Below, in pieces: positions 1 to 6,243 of a stretch of 9,299 nucleotides of DNA. The first letter of the stretch is position 1. Every line of letters begins with the position of its first letter. Origin of the DNA: Acidobacteriota bacterium (GTDB lineage Bacteria; Acidobacteriota; Terriglobia; Terriglobales; Acidobacteriaceae); NCBI GenBank assembly GCA_021802085.1, contig JAKAAZ010000145.1, positions 1-9,299 on the forward strand. The letters run 5' to 3'. The position numbers were made by a program, and so were the translations under genes. A model generated the notes under the pieces. It was given only the letters and a program-made list of their open reading frames with translations, was not told the origin of the DNA and made no database searches.

Positions 1-771
1 CCAGCTCGATCCGGGCGGAAAAAACCACGTCTCGCGTTTTCCCTGGGCCTGATAGGCTGCGTTTTCTTTCAGGAAATTATGGAAGCGCATCATAAAGTCG
101 TCGTACGGCGAGCGCTTCAGCGCGGGAATCGCCCGCCCCAGCCCCATGCCGCACGCTGCCTTTGCCGTCACGCGGGTGAGAGTACTTTGCTCGCGCGGCA
201 GCCGAATCTGCTGCGGCGCAAACTGCGGCGTCAGCGTGCGAAACGGCTCGCCCGTGATCCAGTCGCGCGTCTTCGTCGGATGAAGATTGTTGAAGAACCG
301 CAAAATGCGAGCGCCGCGCGTAGGTCGCGTCGGAAATGCGTCAGTGTGCATCAGGTCATTGCGGCGTCGCAACGGCAGGTTGCGTCCCTGTTCCTCCTGG
401 GGGCGAAAACTGCCATAATCCAATTGCCAGCGAGATTGATAAGGCGACAAAAAAGAAGCTAGAAAGGCTGTCACGCGCTGGGAGTATTCGCGGAGAATGC
501 GATGCAGGCGCTCACCTGCGGCAGCATCCGCGCCTTTCATATCGGCCCCGGAGATTCGGTCCAGTTGCGGCTTGTACGCCAGGTTTTTATGGAGTCCGCT
601 GCTGGTTTGCTCCAGCGTCAGCAGAAAATGAATGTCATCTTCCGGCAGCGCAATCGGTGTCTGCGGGAAGAATAGAATATTGCCCTCTTCCAGTTGCTGG
701 CACCAAAGATGCGCTTGATTGTCGGCATGTCCTTGCGATACGGCCTCTCGCGGAATCGTGACCATGCCCAT
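1..771 (-). CDS. kdoO: Kdo hydroxylase family dioxygenase, C-terminus cut by window edge
   Basis: Probable Fe(II)/2-oxoglutarate dioxygenase that 3-hydroxylates Kdo in the LPS inner core (KdoO, Pfam Kdo_hydroxy). The minus-strand frame stays open from the ATG at 771 to base 1, giving 257 residues. The family is somewhat longer, so the C-terminus is missing. The block at residues 138-160 reads NDLMHTDAFPTRPTRGARIL and carries the HxD iron-binding pair (H142, D144). It is preceded by SFRPQEEQGR (121-130), which fits my memory of KdoO proteins. The sequence stops at FPPGSSW, before the distal iron-binding His expected further on. No signal peptide is visible, which suits a cytoplasmic or membrane-associated enzyme acting on Kdo-lipid A. 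The start lies 13 bases after the stop of the membrane-protein gene upstream, so the two are probably co-transcribed. A second ATG at 765 is an equally possible start. The family call is made by eye from remembered motifs; the substrate is inferred. Confidence 0.8.
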   Translation of the reverse strand, partial: MGMVTIPREAVSQGHADNQAHLWCQQLEEGNILFFPQTPIALPEDDIHFLLTLEQTSSGLHKNLAYKPQLDRISGADMKGADAAAGERLHRILREYSQRVTAFLASFLSPYQSRWQLDYGSFRPQEEQGRNLPLRRRNDLMHTDAFPTRPTRGARILRFFNNLHPTKTRDWITGEPFRTLTPQFAPQQIRLPREQSTLTRVTAKAACGMGLGRAIPALKRSPYDDFMMRFHNFLKENAAYQAQGKRETWFFPPGSSW

Positions 772-784
772 AACGGATGCCGAT

Positions 785-1111
785 TTATTCCGTGCCGGAG
801 AATTTACCCCGGGCCCACACGCTCAGTAGATACGTCAGCGCCGCCACCATCACAAGAATGCCGACGGGAGCGGCAATATATCGATACGAGATGGTCAGAT
901 TCAGCATCGATGTGCCGGTGGCCGAGTCATAGATTGTGATCCCAATGATCGCGAGGAAGAACGTCACAAAAAACGCCAGAAATCCACATGCGCCACCGGC
1001 CAGCAGGCTGCCGACCAGCCCCAGCTTTCCGATAGGAATCTTGAAGATGGTGACATCCTTCGTTCCTGGCCCGTGAGAGGCAGCAGCGGCCGAAATATTT
1101 TGTGCGTTCAT
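785..1111 (-). CDS. Small two-helix inner-membrane protein, function unknown
   Basis: A 108-residue protein I do not recognise. The N-terminus (1-26) is polar. Two hydrophobic segments follow: about 27-58, with a Gly/Ala-rich start and an FFVTFFLAIIG core, and about 77-97. The loop between them is short and rich in Thr/Ser, and the tail is basic (WARGKFSGTE). The ATG at 1111 is supported by an AGGA motif three bases upstream and by a GAAGGGA stretch further up, so this gene uses ordinary Shine-Dalgarno initiation. It is the first gene of a likely operon, with the Kdo-hydroxylase-like gene starting 13 bases after its TAA. This context hints at a role in the envelope, but that rests on position only. 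Confidence 0.7.
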   Translation of the reverse strand: MNAQNISAAAASHGPGTKDVTIFKIPIGKLGLVGSLLAGGACGFLAFFVTFFLAIIGITIYDSATGTSMLNLTISYRYIAAPVGILVMVAALTYLLSVWARGKFSGTE

Positions 1112-1220
1112 CGTCCTAGTTCCCTTCGCAACAGCGGTCGGTATTTACTCCCCGCGAGAGCTGTTCCAGGTAGTTGTATCCGGCGGGATGGTCCGCCGGG
1201 TATCGGGAACCGTGGAACTG

Positions 1221-1229
1221 CTCTAGAAT
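1221..1229 (+). promoter_or_regulatory. CTCTAGAAT box, possible -10 of a leaderless mRNA
   Basis: TAGAAT at 1224-1229 fits the TAnnnT pattern of a -10 element and ends eight bases before the ATG at 1238, where a transcript would be expected to begin. No Shine-Dalgarno sequence lies before that ATG, and I see no good -35. The same nine bases recur before ruvA at the same relative place. Function is inferred. Confidence 0.35.
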
Positions 1230-1237
1230 ACAGCTTC

Positions 1238-2110
1238 ATGCTGGAAATCGCCCAGATCGAACTGAAGACCGCTTCTGAAGTTGCGCGCATAGTGCCTGTA
1301 CGGCAGGCTCCCAACAAAATTCGCTATGGAACCTATGGCGATACGCAGCTTCCCGTCGCAGACCTGGAGCGCATGGTCGAGGCCGTTCCGCCGGCGATTG
1401 CCGCCGCGCTCCAGGACAAGCGATATTATTTTGTGCCTCTGACGCTGGGCGAATCCTATCCGCCAGAATCGAACGAGACGACCCTCCGCGAGATCGATTC
1501 CAGCAAGCTGATGATCGCCGCAAATTTCTCGACCGAGCTTGGCGACACGGCTGTTTGTCACCGCAACGCGACCATCGATGGCACGGACTGCGTCTTCATT
1601 TCGACGCGCCTGATGCAGGACCGCTTCGCTCTATCGTTTGAGTTTTACATCAACGCCGGCCATCACTTTGTCGAGGCCGCTGGGGTGCCCGAAAGCTTCA
1701 TGCATCTGGTCTGGGCGCAGGCCGAAGCCGATGTGCGAGGAGAAACCAGTCAGGATGCCTGGGAGCAGCGCGCGAAAGCACTCGGCTCGAACCCTGGGCA
1801 GGTTATCGAACAGTCGACAAAGCGGCGGCGGCCCAAATTCTGGTCCGGAAAGCCTGCACCCGAACCCGCCCCGGAAAGCCGCGCCATCGACGAAAAAGTG
1901 CGCACGGAATATCTCGAAGCAGCGTTTTCCGATGCAGTCGCCATCTATCTTCTCTCACTCACCGTCGACTTCGACTACAGCGAACTGCGTGAGCGCGAAT
2001 ACCCGCTGCTCGCCGCGCCGGCGCTGGCCGAGCGTCTGCGAGCTGTAGCGCAATTGTTTCCGCCATCCGCGGGACATGAATTTTCCATCTACTATCGCCG
2101 CAATCGTTGA
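1238..2110 (+). CDS. Conserved-looking hypothetical protein, 290 residues
   Basis: I do not recognise this protein. The frame is open upstream to 1073, but the ATG at 1238 (MLEIAQIELK) is preferred: the upstream residues are Arg/Gly-rich and non-protein-like, and a -10-like box sits just before it. No signal peptide or membrane segment is visible, so it is probably cytoplasmic. The N-terminal part (1-140) looks globular, with YYFVPLTLGE (63-72) and CHRNATIDGTDCVFISTRLM (107-126, holding two Cys). A middle segment GHHFVEAAGVPESF (141-154) carries adjacent His residues and an acid but no HExxH metallopeptidase motif. A basic, Pro-rich linker follows (about 192-215: KRRRPKFW, then PAPEPAPE). The tail is a helical, acidic domain (about 217-272). 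A linker between two folded parts suggests a two-domain protein. It is followed 63 bases later by ruvA, but ruvA appears to have its own promoter. Confidence 0.8.
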   Translation: MLEIAQIELKTASEVARIVPVRQAPNKIRYGTYGDTQLPVADLERMVEAVPPAIAAALQDKRYYFVPLTLGESYPPESNETTLREIDSSKLMIAANFSTELGDTAVCHRNATIDGTDCVFISTRLMQDRFALSFEFYINAGHHFVEAAGVPESFMHLVWAQAEADVRGETSQDAWEQRAKALGSNPGQVIEQSTKRRRPKFWSGKPAPEPAPESRAIDEKVRTEYLEAAFSDAVAIYLLSLTVDFDYSELREREYPLLAAPALAERLRAVAQLFPPSAGHEFSIYYRRNR

Positions 2111-2138
2111 AAAGTTCCTCGCCCGCGTCGATGGCGCT

Positions 2139-2167
2139 GCGACATCCGTGCCGCTATGCTCTAGAAT
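2139..2167 (+). promoter_or_regulatory. Probable ruvA promoter, near-leaderless
   Basis: A -35-like GCGACA (2139-2144, four of six consensus bases) lies 17 bases before TAGAAT (2162-2167), which ends six bases before the ruvA ATG at 2174. With usual spacing the transcript would begin at or next to the ATG. No Shine-Dalgarno sequence is present. The CTCTAGAAT box matches the one before the 1238 gene. Confidence 0.45.
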
Positions 2168-2173
2168 CGGCGC

Positions 2174-2761
2174 ATGATTGCACATCTCCGCGGACGACTT
2201 CTCTCCAAAACTCCACAAACCGCAGTTGTCGAAGCGGCCGGCGTCGGTTATGAAGTAACTATCAGCATCCCAACCTTCACCGCGCTTCCTGCCGAAGGAA
2301 ATGAAGTAGCGCTGCTCGTGTACACGCATGTGCGGGAAGATGCGCTGGCACTGTTCGGATTTACCACAGCGGCCGAAAAACGGTTATTCGAAAAACTGCT
2401 TTCCATCAGCGGCATTGGTCCCAAACTCGCAATTACGGTGCTCAGCGGATTGCCTCCGGAACGCCTCATCGCCGCCATCCACGGCCAGGACCACGTCACC
2501 CTGACCCGCATTCCAGGAGTAGGCAAGAAAACAGCGGAGCGGATTGTCCTGGAATTGAAAGATAAGTTGAAGGAGCTGGCGCCAACTACCATCGCCAGCG
2601 CTGCTACCCCAGTATCGGAGGACGTTCTCTCCGCGCTGGTCAATCTGGGCTACCCGCGCGCGACCGCCCAGAAGGGCGTCGAAGGTGCGATCGCTCGCAC
2701 TCCCGAGGCTGGCAGAGATTTCGAGACATTATTCCGCGCCGCGATGGCCGCAATGCAATAA
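2174..2761 (+). CDS. ruvA: Holliday junction branch migration protein RuvA
   Basis: RuvA binds four-way DNA junctions as a tetramer and loads the RuvB helicase, driving branch migration in recombinational repair with RuvC as resolvase. The 195-residue length is normal. Three domains are visible: an N-terminal OB fold (about 1-63, MIAHLRGRLL and GVGYEV), a double helix-hairpin-helix domain (SISGIGPKLA at 77-86 and RIPGVGKKTAERIV at 112-125), and, after an Ala/Thr/Pro-rich linker (about 136-147), the small C-terminal RuvB-binding domain (about 148-195, VLSALVNLGYPRATA). The acidic pin residues E55 and D56 known from E. coli RuvA are kept at the same numbers. Neither ruvB nor ruvC is adjacent, unlike the common ruvC-ruvA-ruvB order, so the gene seems to be transcribed alone. 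The start is set by the conserved MIAHLRG N-terminus. Confidence 0.98.
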   Translation: MIAHLRGRLLSKTPQTAVVEAAGVGYEVTISIPTFTALPAEGNEVALLVYTHVREDALALFGFTTAAEKRLFEKLLSISGIGPKLAITVLSGLPPERLIAAIHGQDHVTLTRIPGVGKKTAERIVLELKDKLKELAPTTIASAATPVSEDVLSALVNLGYPRATAQKGVEGAIARTPEAGRDFETLFRAAMAAMQ

Positions 2762-2807
2762 GGTCAGCCGCACCGGCAATCGCGAATTTTTCCAGTATCT
2801 GCGACTC

Positions 2808-3203
2808 TCAAGCCACCGAAGCCGAAGGTTCGACGTCGCCGTTCTCGATCTGCTCCTGGCAATGGATGCAGTACGGCGTCCATGGCAGCGCCTCAATTCG
2901 CTTGGCGCCAATGCTCTGGTCGCAGCGCACGCATTCCCCAAACGTCCCTTCCGCGAGTCGGTCTAACGCCTGGCGTACCAGGCGCAGCTGCGCGTTTCGC
3001 ACCGCGCCTTGACTGAAAAGCAACTCTTTCTGGTACCCTGCGACCGCCTGGTCGGCGACGTCCCGCGTGTCGTCTGGGTTGGCTGCGAGCGCTTGCGCGA
3101 CTGTGCTGGCCAGGGCCTGCTCCAGTTCCTGCTGGCGCTGCCGAAGACGCTGTTCGAAATAGAGCCGCCTGTTTTGCGGATGCGGGGTGTGAGAATTTGC
3201 CAT
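2808..3203 (-). CDS. DksA/TraR family zinc-finger transcription regulator
   Basis: DksA-type proteins bind the RNA polymerase secondary channel and, in the DksA case, act with ppGpp to reset promoter choice in starvation. This 131-residue protein has a long N-terminal coiled coil (about 10-88: RLYFEQRLRQRQQELEQAL, then a return helix to RLAEGTFGEC). At the coiled-coil tip is DVADQA (48-53), which keeps the D-x-x-D-x-A pattern of E. coli DksA D71/D74/A76. A four-Cys zinc finger follows: C91-x2-C94-x17-C112-x2-C115. DksA proper is about 150 residues and TraR about 73, so this is a shorter DksA-like form. The frame is open upstream to 3761, but the ATG at 3203 (MANSHTPHPQ) fits family length; a weak GGAG lies 11 bases ahead. 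The gene is convergent with ruvA (46-base gap) and divergent from the gene at 3450. DksA versus another subfamily cannot be settled by eye. Confidence 0.93.
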   Translation of the reverse strand: MANSHTPHPQNRRLYFEQRLRQRQQELEQALASTVAQALAANPDDTRDVADQAVAGYQKELLFSQGAVRNAQLRLVRQALDRLAEGTFGECVRCDQSIGAKRIEALPWTPYCIHCQEQIENGDVEPSASVA

Positions 3204-3413
3204 GGTTCGTCGGACTCCGTTGTATATCGCTACTAACCACTGTTGGACGCAGTTCGATGCGGAATGGTTGAGAATATTTTTTATTTTTGGAAAACTGCGT
3301 GCAAATGCCAGAATCATCCCCGCCAGCCACTGGAACATAGGAAAATAACAGGGATCTCCCTTGCATGCGCCACCGGCGCGCGCGACGAAAATTTGCTGCG
3401 ATACAGGTGCAGC

Positions 3414-3442
3414 TTGATCCAAGCCCGTCCGCCAAGTAGGCT
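3414..3442 (+). promoter_or_regulatory. Probable promoter of the 3450 gene, near-leaderless
   Basis: TTGATC (3414-3419; first four bases match TTGACA) and TAGGCT (3437-3442, TAnnnT) are separated by exactly 17 bases, and TAGGCT ends seven bases before the ATG at 3450. This predicts a transcript starting at or beside the start codon. An AGTAGG overlapping the -10 could instead be read as a weak ribosome binding site, so the leaderless reading is tentative. Confidence 0.4.
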
Positions 3443-3449
3443 TGTATCC

Positions 3450-3833
3450 ATGTATGAAGATTTCAAGGCCGTCGACCATTGGACCGGCGAAGAGTTGCAT
3501 TGCAGGTGGAAGGGAAACATCGTTGCCATCGCAACCCGCCACGCGGATGCGGTCGATGTCAGCTTCCTCGTCAATGGACGTTCTCTTGTGATTGCGATGC
3601 CGCTTCCCGCCTGGGTGGAATTTCGCAAGCGCACCGGCAATGTCATCACAGATTATCTCGCGGCGCAGATTGCCGGACGCTACCTTAAGCAGTCGATCGA
3701 GAACGGTTACGACAATGGCCGCGAAATCTACACCATGACCGTCGATGAGGTGCTGGCCCATCTCGACGTCGTGATGCGCGAGGCAGGCAATTCCCGCAAC
3801 CTCCCCGTCCTTCCCATCCTCACCGCGACTTAA
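3450..3833 (+). CDS. Small soluble protein of unknown function, 127 residues
   Basis: I do not recognise this protein. It begins MYEDFKAVDHWTGEELHCRW. Its first half looks like beta strands (residues about 18-55, GNIVAIATRHADAVDVSFLV and SLVIAMPLPAW). Its second half is helical (56-112, with WVEFRKRTGNVITDYLAAQI and TMTVDEVLAHLDVVMRE). There is one Cys, no signal peptide and no membrane helix, so a cytoplasmic location is likely. The frame is open back to 3243, but that extension is not protein-like and overlaps the promoter region, so the ATG at 3450 is chosen. It is divergent from the DksA-like gene, with a 246-base gap between the two starts that could hold control sites for both. The product is followed on the same strand, 81 bases on, by the broken membrane coiled-coil gene. 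Confidence 0.72.
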   Translation: MYEDFKAVDHWTGEELHCRWKGNIVAIATRHADAVDVSFLVNGRSLVIAMPLPAWVEFRKRTGNVITDYLAAQIAGRYLKQSIENGYDNGREIYTMTVDEVLAHLDVVMREAGNSRNLPVLPILTAT

Positions 3834-3899
3834 GTTTCTTGGCCTTCCAACTGCGCTGAGATAGCGTTGCGACGTTGTGCCCCGAGATTTTCATGGTGG

Positions 3900-3905
3900 T
3901 ACATT
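3900..3905 (+). promoter_or_regulatory. TACATT, possible -10 before the split membrane-protein gene
   Basis: TACATT ends nine bases before the ATG at 3915 and fits the same TAnnnT-near-ATG pattern as the boxes at 1224, 2162 and 3437. The best -35 is a poor TTGTGC with 19-base spacing. No Shine-Dalgarno sequence precedes the ATG. Confidence 0.28.
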
Positions 3906-3914
3906 GTCTCCATC

Positions 3915-4693
3915 ATGCTGAAATCTTTAGCGACCGTCGCTGTGCTTTGGGCCAATACTCAGGAATCCGTAAGAGTCACCGAATTTCCCTCCATATCTAT
4001 GGTGAGGAATTGGATCGACTACCTGGCATTGATCTTCACTGGCATCCTTGTCGGAATTGGATTCTTCGGCGTTCGTGCCGCAAATAAGACCTTGAAGGCC
4101 ATTGAACGGCAAGCTGAAGAAATGAAGGAGCAGACGGCTGCTGCTTTGGCGAATGCGAACGCGGCGGAACTGAATGCTGAAGCCTTTGTCAAAAGCGAGC
4201 GCGCTTGGATTATGGAGAAACTTAACTTTCCAGACGTGATTCCCAAACGGACCGCGCTCACACGGGGTAGCGTTTTGTCCGTCGCTTTCAGTTTCGATAA
4301 TGTCGGCAAACAGCCTGGGCTAATCTAATAAGGAATGTGCAAACCCGATTCCACACTCAATCTAGCCCATTGCCGGACGAGCCAGAATATCTTACCAGAC
4401 CATTTATTCCAGATTCGCAAATCGGGCACTATGGGCGATTGCATATCCCAGGCAAGCCTTTCGGAGTTGAGACCTTCCTCGAAGACGGTCCATTGAGCGA
4501 TGAAACGGTCGACCAAATCAACCAGGGACGATTGCAGCTCTATGTCTACGGGAGAATATTGTACGAAAGTGCCGGATTGAAGGGGGTAAACCAATTCTGC
4601 TACCAATGGCACGCCCTGACAGGATCCACGTTCAAGGGGGATAGAGCAGGATTCCGCAAAGGCGGGCCGCCCGAATACAACAAGCACACTTAG
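3915..4693 (+). pseudogene. Membrane-anchored coiled-coil protein gene, split by a 5-bp duplication
   Basis: Two plus-strand frames, 3915-4328 and 4337-4693, are halves of one gene. The first encodes a hydrophobic N-terminus, a membrane helix (about residues 33-52, WIDYLALIFTGILVGIGFFG), a charged coiled coil (about 54-90, rich in Ala/Glu/Lys), a SERAW motif (94-98) and the start of a beta-rich domain (VAFSFDNVGKQPGLI). It then meets TAA at 4326. The second continues that domain (TRFHTQSSPLPDEPEYL) and ends GPPEYNKHT. At the join the sequence CTAATCTAAT (4320-4329) is a perfect tandem repeat. Removing one copy restores a single 257-residue frame reading ...GKQPGLIRNVQTRFHTQ... Such proteins, with an N-terminal anchor, coiled coil and SERAW, are known to me as common uncharacterised acidobacterial proteins. 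An alternative start is the ATG at 3999. The break may be real decay, reversible slippage or a sequencing error. Confidence 0.75.
4320..4329 (+). repeat. Perfect 5-bp tandem duplication causing a frameshift
   Basis: CTAAT occurs twice in direct succession (4320-4324 and 4325-4329). Because five is not a multiple of three, the second copy shifts the frame of the surrounding gene and creates the TAA at 4326-4328. Deleting either copy rejoins the upstream and downstream reading frames exactly. Confidence 0.85.
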
Positions 4694-4713
4694 CAATATC
4701 ACTAAAGTGAATC

Positions 4714-4743
4714 AAAAAATAGCCCAGCGGCGGGGACACTCCT
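4714..4743 (-). terminator. Weak candidate trpE terminator
   Basis: Read on the minus strand just after the trpE stop, a GC-rich stretch with short CCC/GGG complementarity (4721-4735) is followed by a run of T (six A on the plus strand at 4714-4719). The stem is short and imperfect, so this is only a candidate. The region is also the convergent end of the split gene. Confidence 0.22.
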
Positions 4744-4746
4744 ATC

Positions 4747-6243
4747 CTATTGGTTCCGTGCCCGCTCGATGGCCCGCACCACGGCTTTGGCCTTGTTGAT
4801 CGACTCCTCATATTCCTTCTCGGGAACAGAGTCGGCTACAATCCCGCCTCCCGCCTGAATATGCCCTTGCCGCCCGCGCATCAGCAGGCTGCGGATCGCA
4901 ATGCAGGAATCGAAATTGCCGGAAAAGTCGGCATAGAACACGCTGCCGCCATAGACGCCGCGCCGCGCCGGCTCCAGTTCTTCGATGATCTCCATCGCGC
5001 GCACTTTGGGCGCGCCCGTCAGCGTGCCCGCTGGGAAGCACGAACGGAACGCATCCACCGCCGACAGCTCATGCCGCAGCTTGCCTTCCAGCGCGCTCAC
5101 CAGGTGCATCACGTGCGAGTAGCGCTCGACAAACATCAGATCCTTCACCTGCACCGTACCGTATTCGCTCACCCGGCCCACATCGTTGCGCCCCAGGTCC
5201 ACCAGCATGATGTGCTCCGCCACTTCCTTTTCATCGGAGCGCAATTCGGCTTCAATCCGCCGATCTTCAACCTCGTCGCTTCCGCGCGGCCGCGTCCCCG
5301 CAATCGGGCGATATTCCACCGTGCGCCCATGCACGCGCACCAGCAACTCCGGCGACGAGCCAGCCAGGCTCGTGTCCCCGGGCCGACGCAACCCCATGCG
5401 CAGGAAATACATATACGGCGACGGATTCACAATCCGCAGCGCGCGATAGATGGAAAACGGGTCCACTCCAGGGTCGACATCGAACCGCTGCGACAGCACC
5501 GCCTGAAAAATGTCGCCCGCCGCAATGTAGTCCTTGATGCGCTGCACTCCCGCCAGATAGTCCCGCTTCCGCGTGCGCGGTTTCAGTCGCAGTTTGCCGC
5601 TCGCGGTGTGGCGAGCTTGCTTGGGCAGCGGCTTGGCCAGCCGCCGCTCCAGGTCATGCAGCCTGCGGACCGCATTCGCGTAGGCCACTTGCGGCTTATA
5701 CCGCTGCAAGTCGGCGGTTGCCACCAGCAGAATTTCCTGCTTCACGTGGTCGAACGCCAGCACCGTATCGAAGAACATCAGGCACGCTTCCGGCATGCCC
5801 AGCTCGTCCTTCGCTGTCTCCGGCAACTTCTCGATCAATCGCACCGCATCGTAGGAAAAAAACCCGACCGCGCCAGCGGTAAACGGCGGCAGCCCCGGCA
5901 ACCGGGCCGGCGTATGTCCTGCCAGCGAGTCCCGTAACAGTTCGAATACGTCCCCCTCGCTGGACTCGATATGGTCGCCCGTGTGGGTCGTGATCTGGTC
6001 GCCATGGGCGATGACCTTCTTATAGGGACGAATCCCCATAAACGTATATCTGCCAACGTTTTCTCCGCCTTCGACGGACTCAAGAAGAAATGCCTCCGGT
6101 TCGCCGGTTGCCACGCGGAGAAAGGCCGAAACCGGTGTTTCCAGGTCCGCTGTCCAGGACTTGCAGATGGGTACCAGGTCATGGCTGCGCGCCAGACGCT
6201 GGAACTCCGAGAGCGTAGGTGTGATGGTGGATTTCGTCGACAT
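4747..6243 (-). CDS. trpE: Anthranilate synthase component I (TrpE)
   Basis: TrpE makes anthranilate from chorismate and ammonia (supplied from glutamine by TrpG), the first committed step of tryptophan synthesis in the cytoplasm. At 498 residues it has normal length. The N-terminal domain carries LLES (53-56), the element linked to tryptophan feedback inhibition, and GAVGFFSYDAVRLIEKLP (124-141). The chorismate-binding domain shows SSPELLVRV (296-304), PIAGTRPRG (313-321), LVDLGRNDVGRVS (347-359), ERYSHVMHLVS (373-383, with the catalytic-type His), PAGTLTGAPKVRAMEIIEEL (404-423) and QAGGGIVADSVPEKEYEE (463-480). These separate TrpE from PabB and isochorismate synthases fairly well. No trpG or other trp gene lies in the window: the gene is flanked by convergent and divergent unrelated genes, so it appears to be expressed alone. 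TACGAT, 12 bases before the ATG, is a possible -10; no clear leader peptide or Shine-Dalgarno sequence was seen. Confidence 0.97.
   Translation of the reverse strand: MSTKSTITPTLSEFQRLARSHDLVPICKSWTADLETPVSAFLRVATGEPEAFLLESVEGGENVGRYTFMGIRPYKKVIAHGDQITTHTGDHIESSEGDVFELLRDSLAGHTPARLPGLPPFTAGAVGFFSYDAVRLIEKLPETAKDELGMPEACLMFFDTVLAFDHVKQEILLVATADLQRYKPQVAYANAVRRLHDLERRLAKPLPKQARHTASGKLRLKPRTRKRDYLAGVQRIKDYIAAGDIFQAVLSQRFDVDPGVDPFSIYRALRIVNPSPYMYFLRMGLRRPGDTSLAGSSPELLVRVHGRTVEYRPIAGTRPRGSDEVEDRRIEAELRSDEKEVAEHIMLVDLGRNDVGRVSEYGTVQVKDLMFVERYSHVMHLVSALEGKLRHELSAVDAFRSCFPAGTLTGAPKVRAMEIIEELEPARRGVYGGSVFYADFSGNFDSCIAIRSLLMRGRQGHIQAGGGIVADSVPEKEYEESINKAKAVVRAIERARNQ

Noticed and set aside
79..761. Plus-strand frames opposite the Kdo-hydroxylase-like gene
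   Set aside because: They are Arg-rich and without motifs, while the minus strand has a continuous, family-like frame.
3204..3761. N-terminal extension of the DksA-like protein
   Set aside because: The extension would antisense the 3450 gene and make the protein far longer than any DksA; no motif supports it.
4337..4693. Second half of the split gene as an independent gene with GTG start
   Set aside because: Removing one 5-bp copy rejoins it exactly with the upstream frame; it has no ribosome site and begins in mid-domain.
4325..4702. Minus-strand frame starting MILLSVLVVFGRPAFAESC, looking like a signal peptide
   Set aside because: It lies wholly antisense to the second half of the split gene, whose protein is conserved-looking. 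The signal-like start is probably chance, and no ribosome site is evident.
4730..4746. GGCGGGGACACTCCTATCC-like stretch resembling repeats seen near REP-associated transposases
   Set aside because: Only one copy and no inverted partner are present in the window, so a repeat cannot be supported.
4750..5937. Long plus-strand frame of 395 residues across trpE
   Set aside because: It is His/Arg/Pro-rich and antisense to an unmistakable trpE: a GC-driven shadow.
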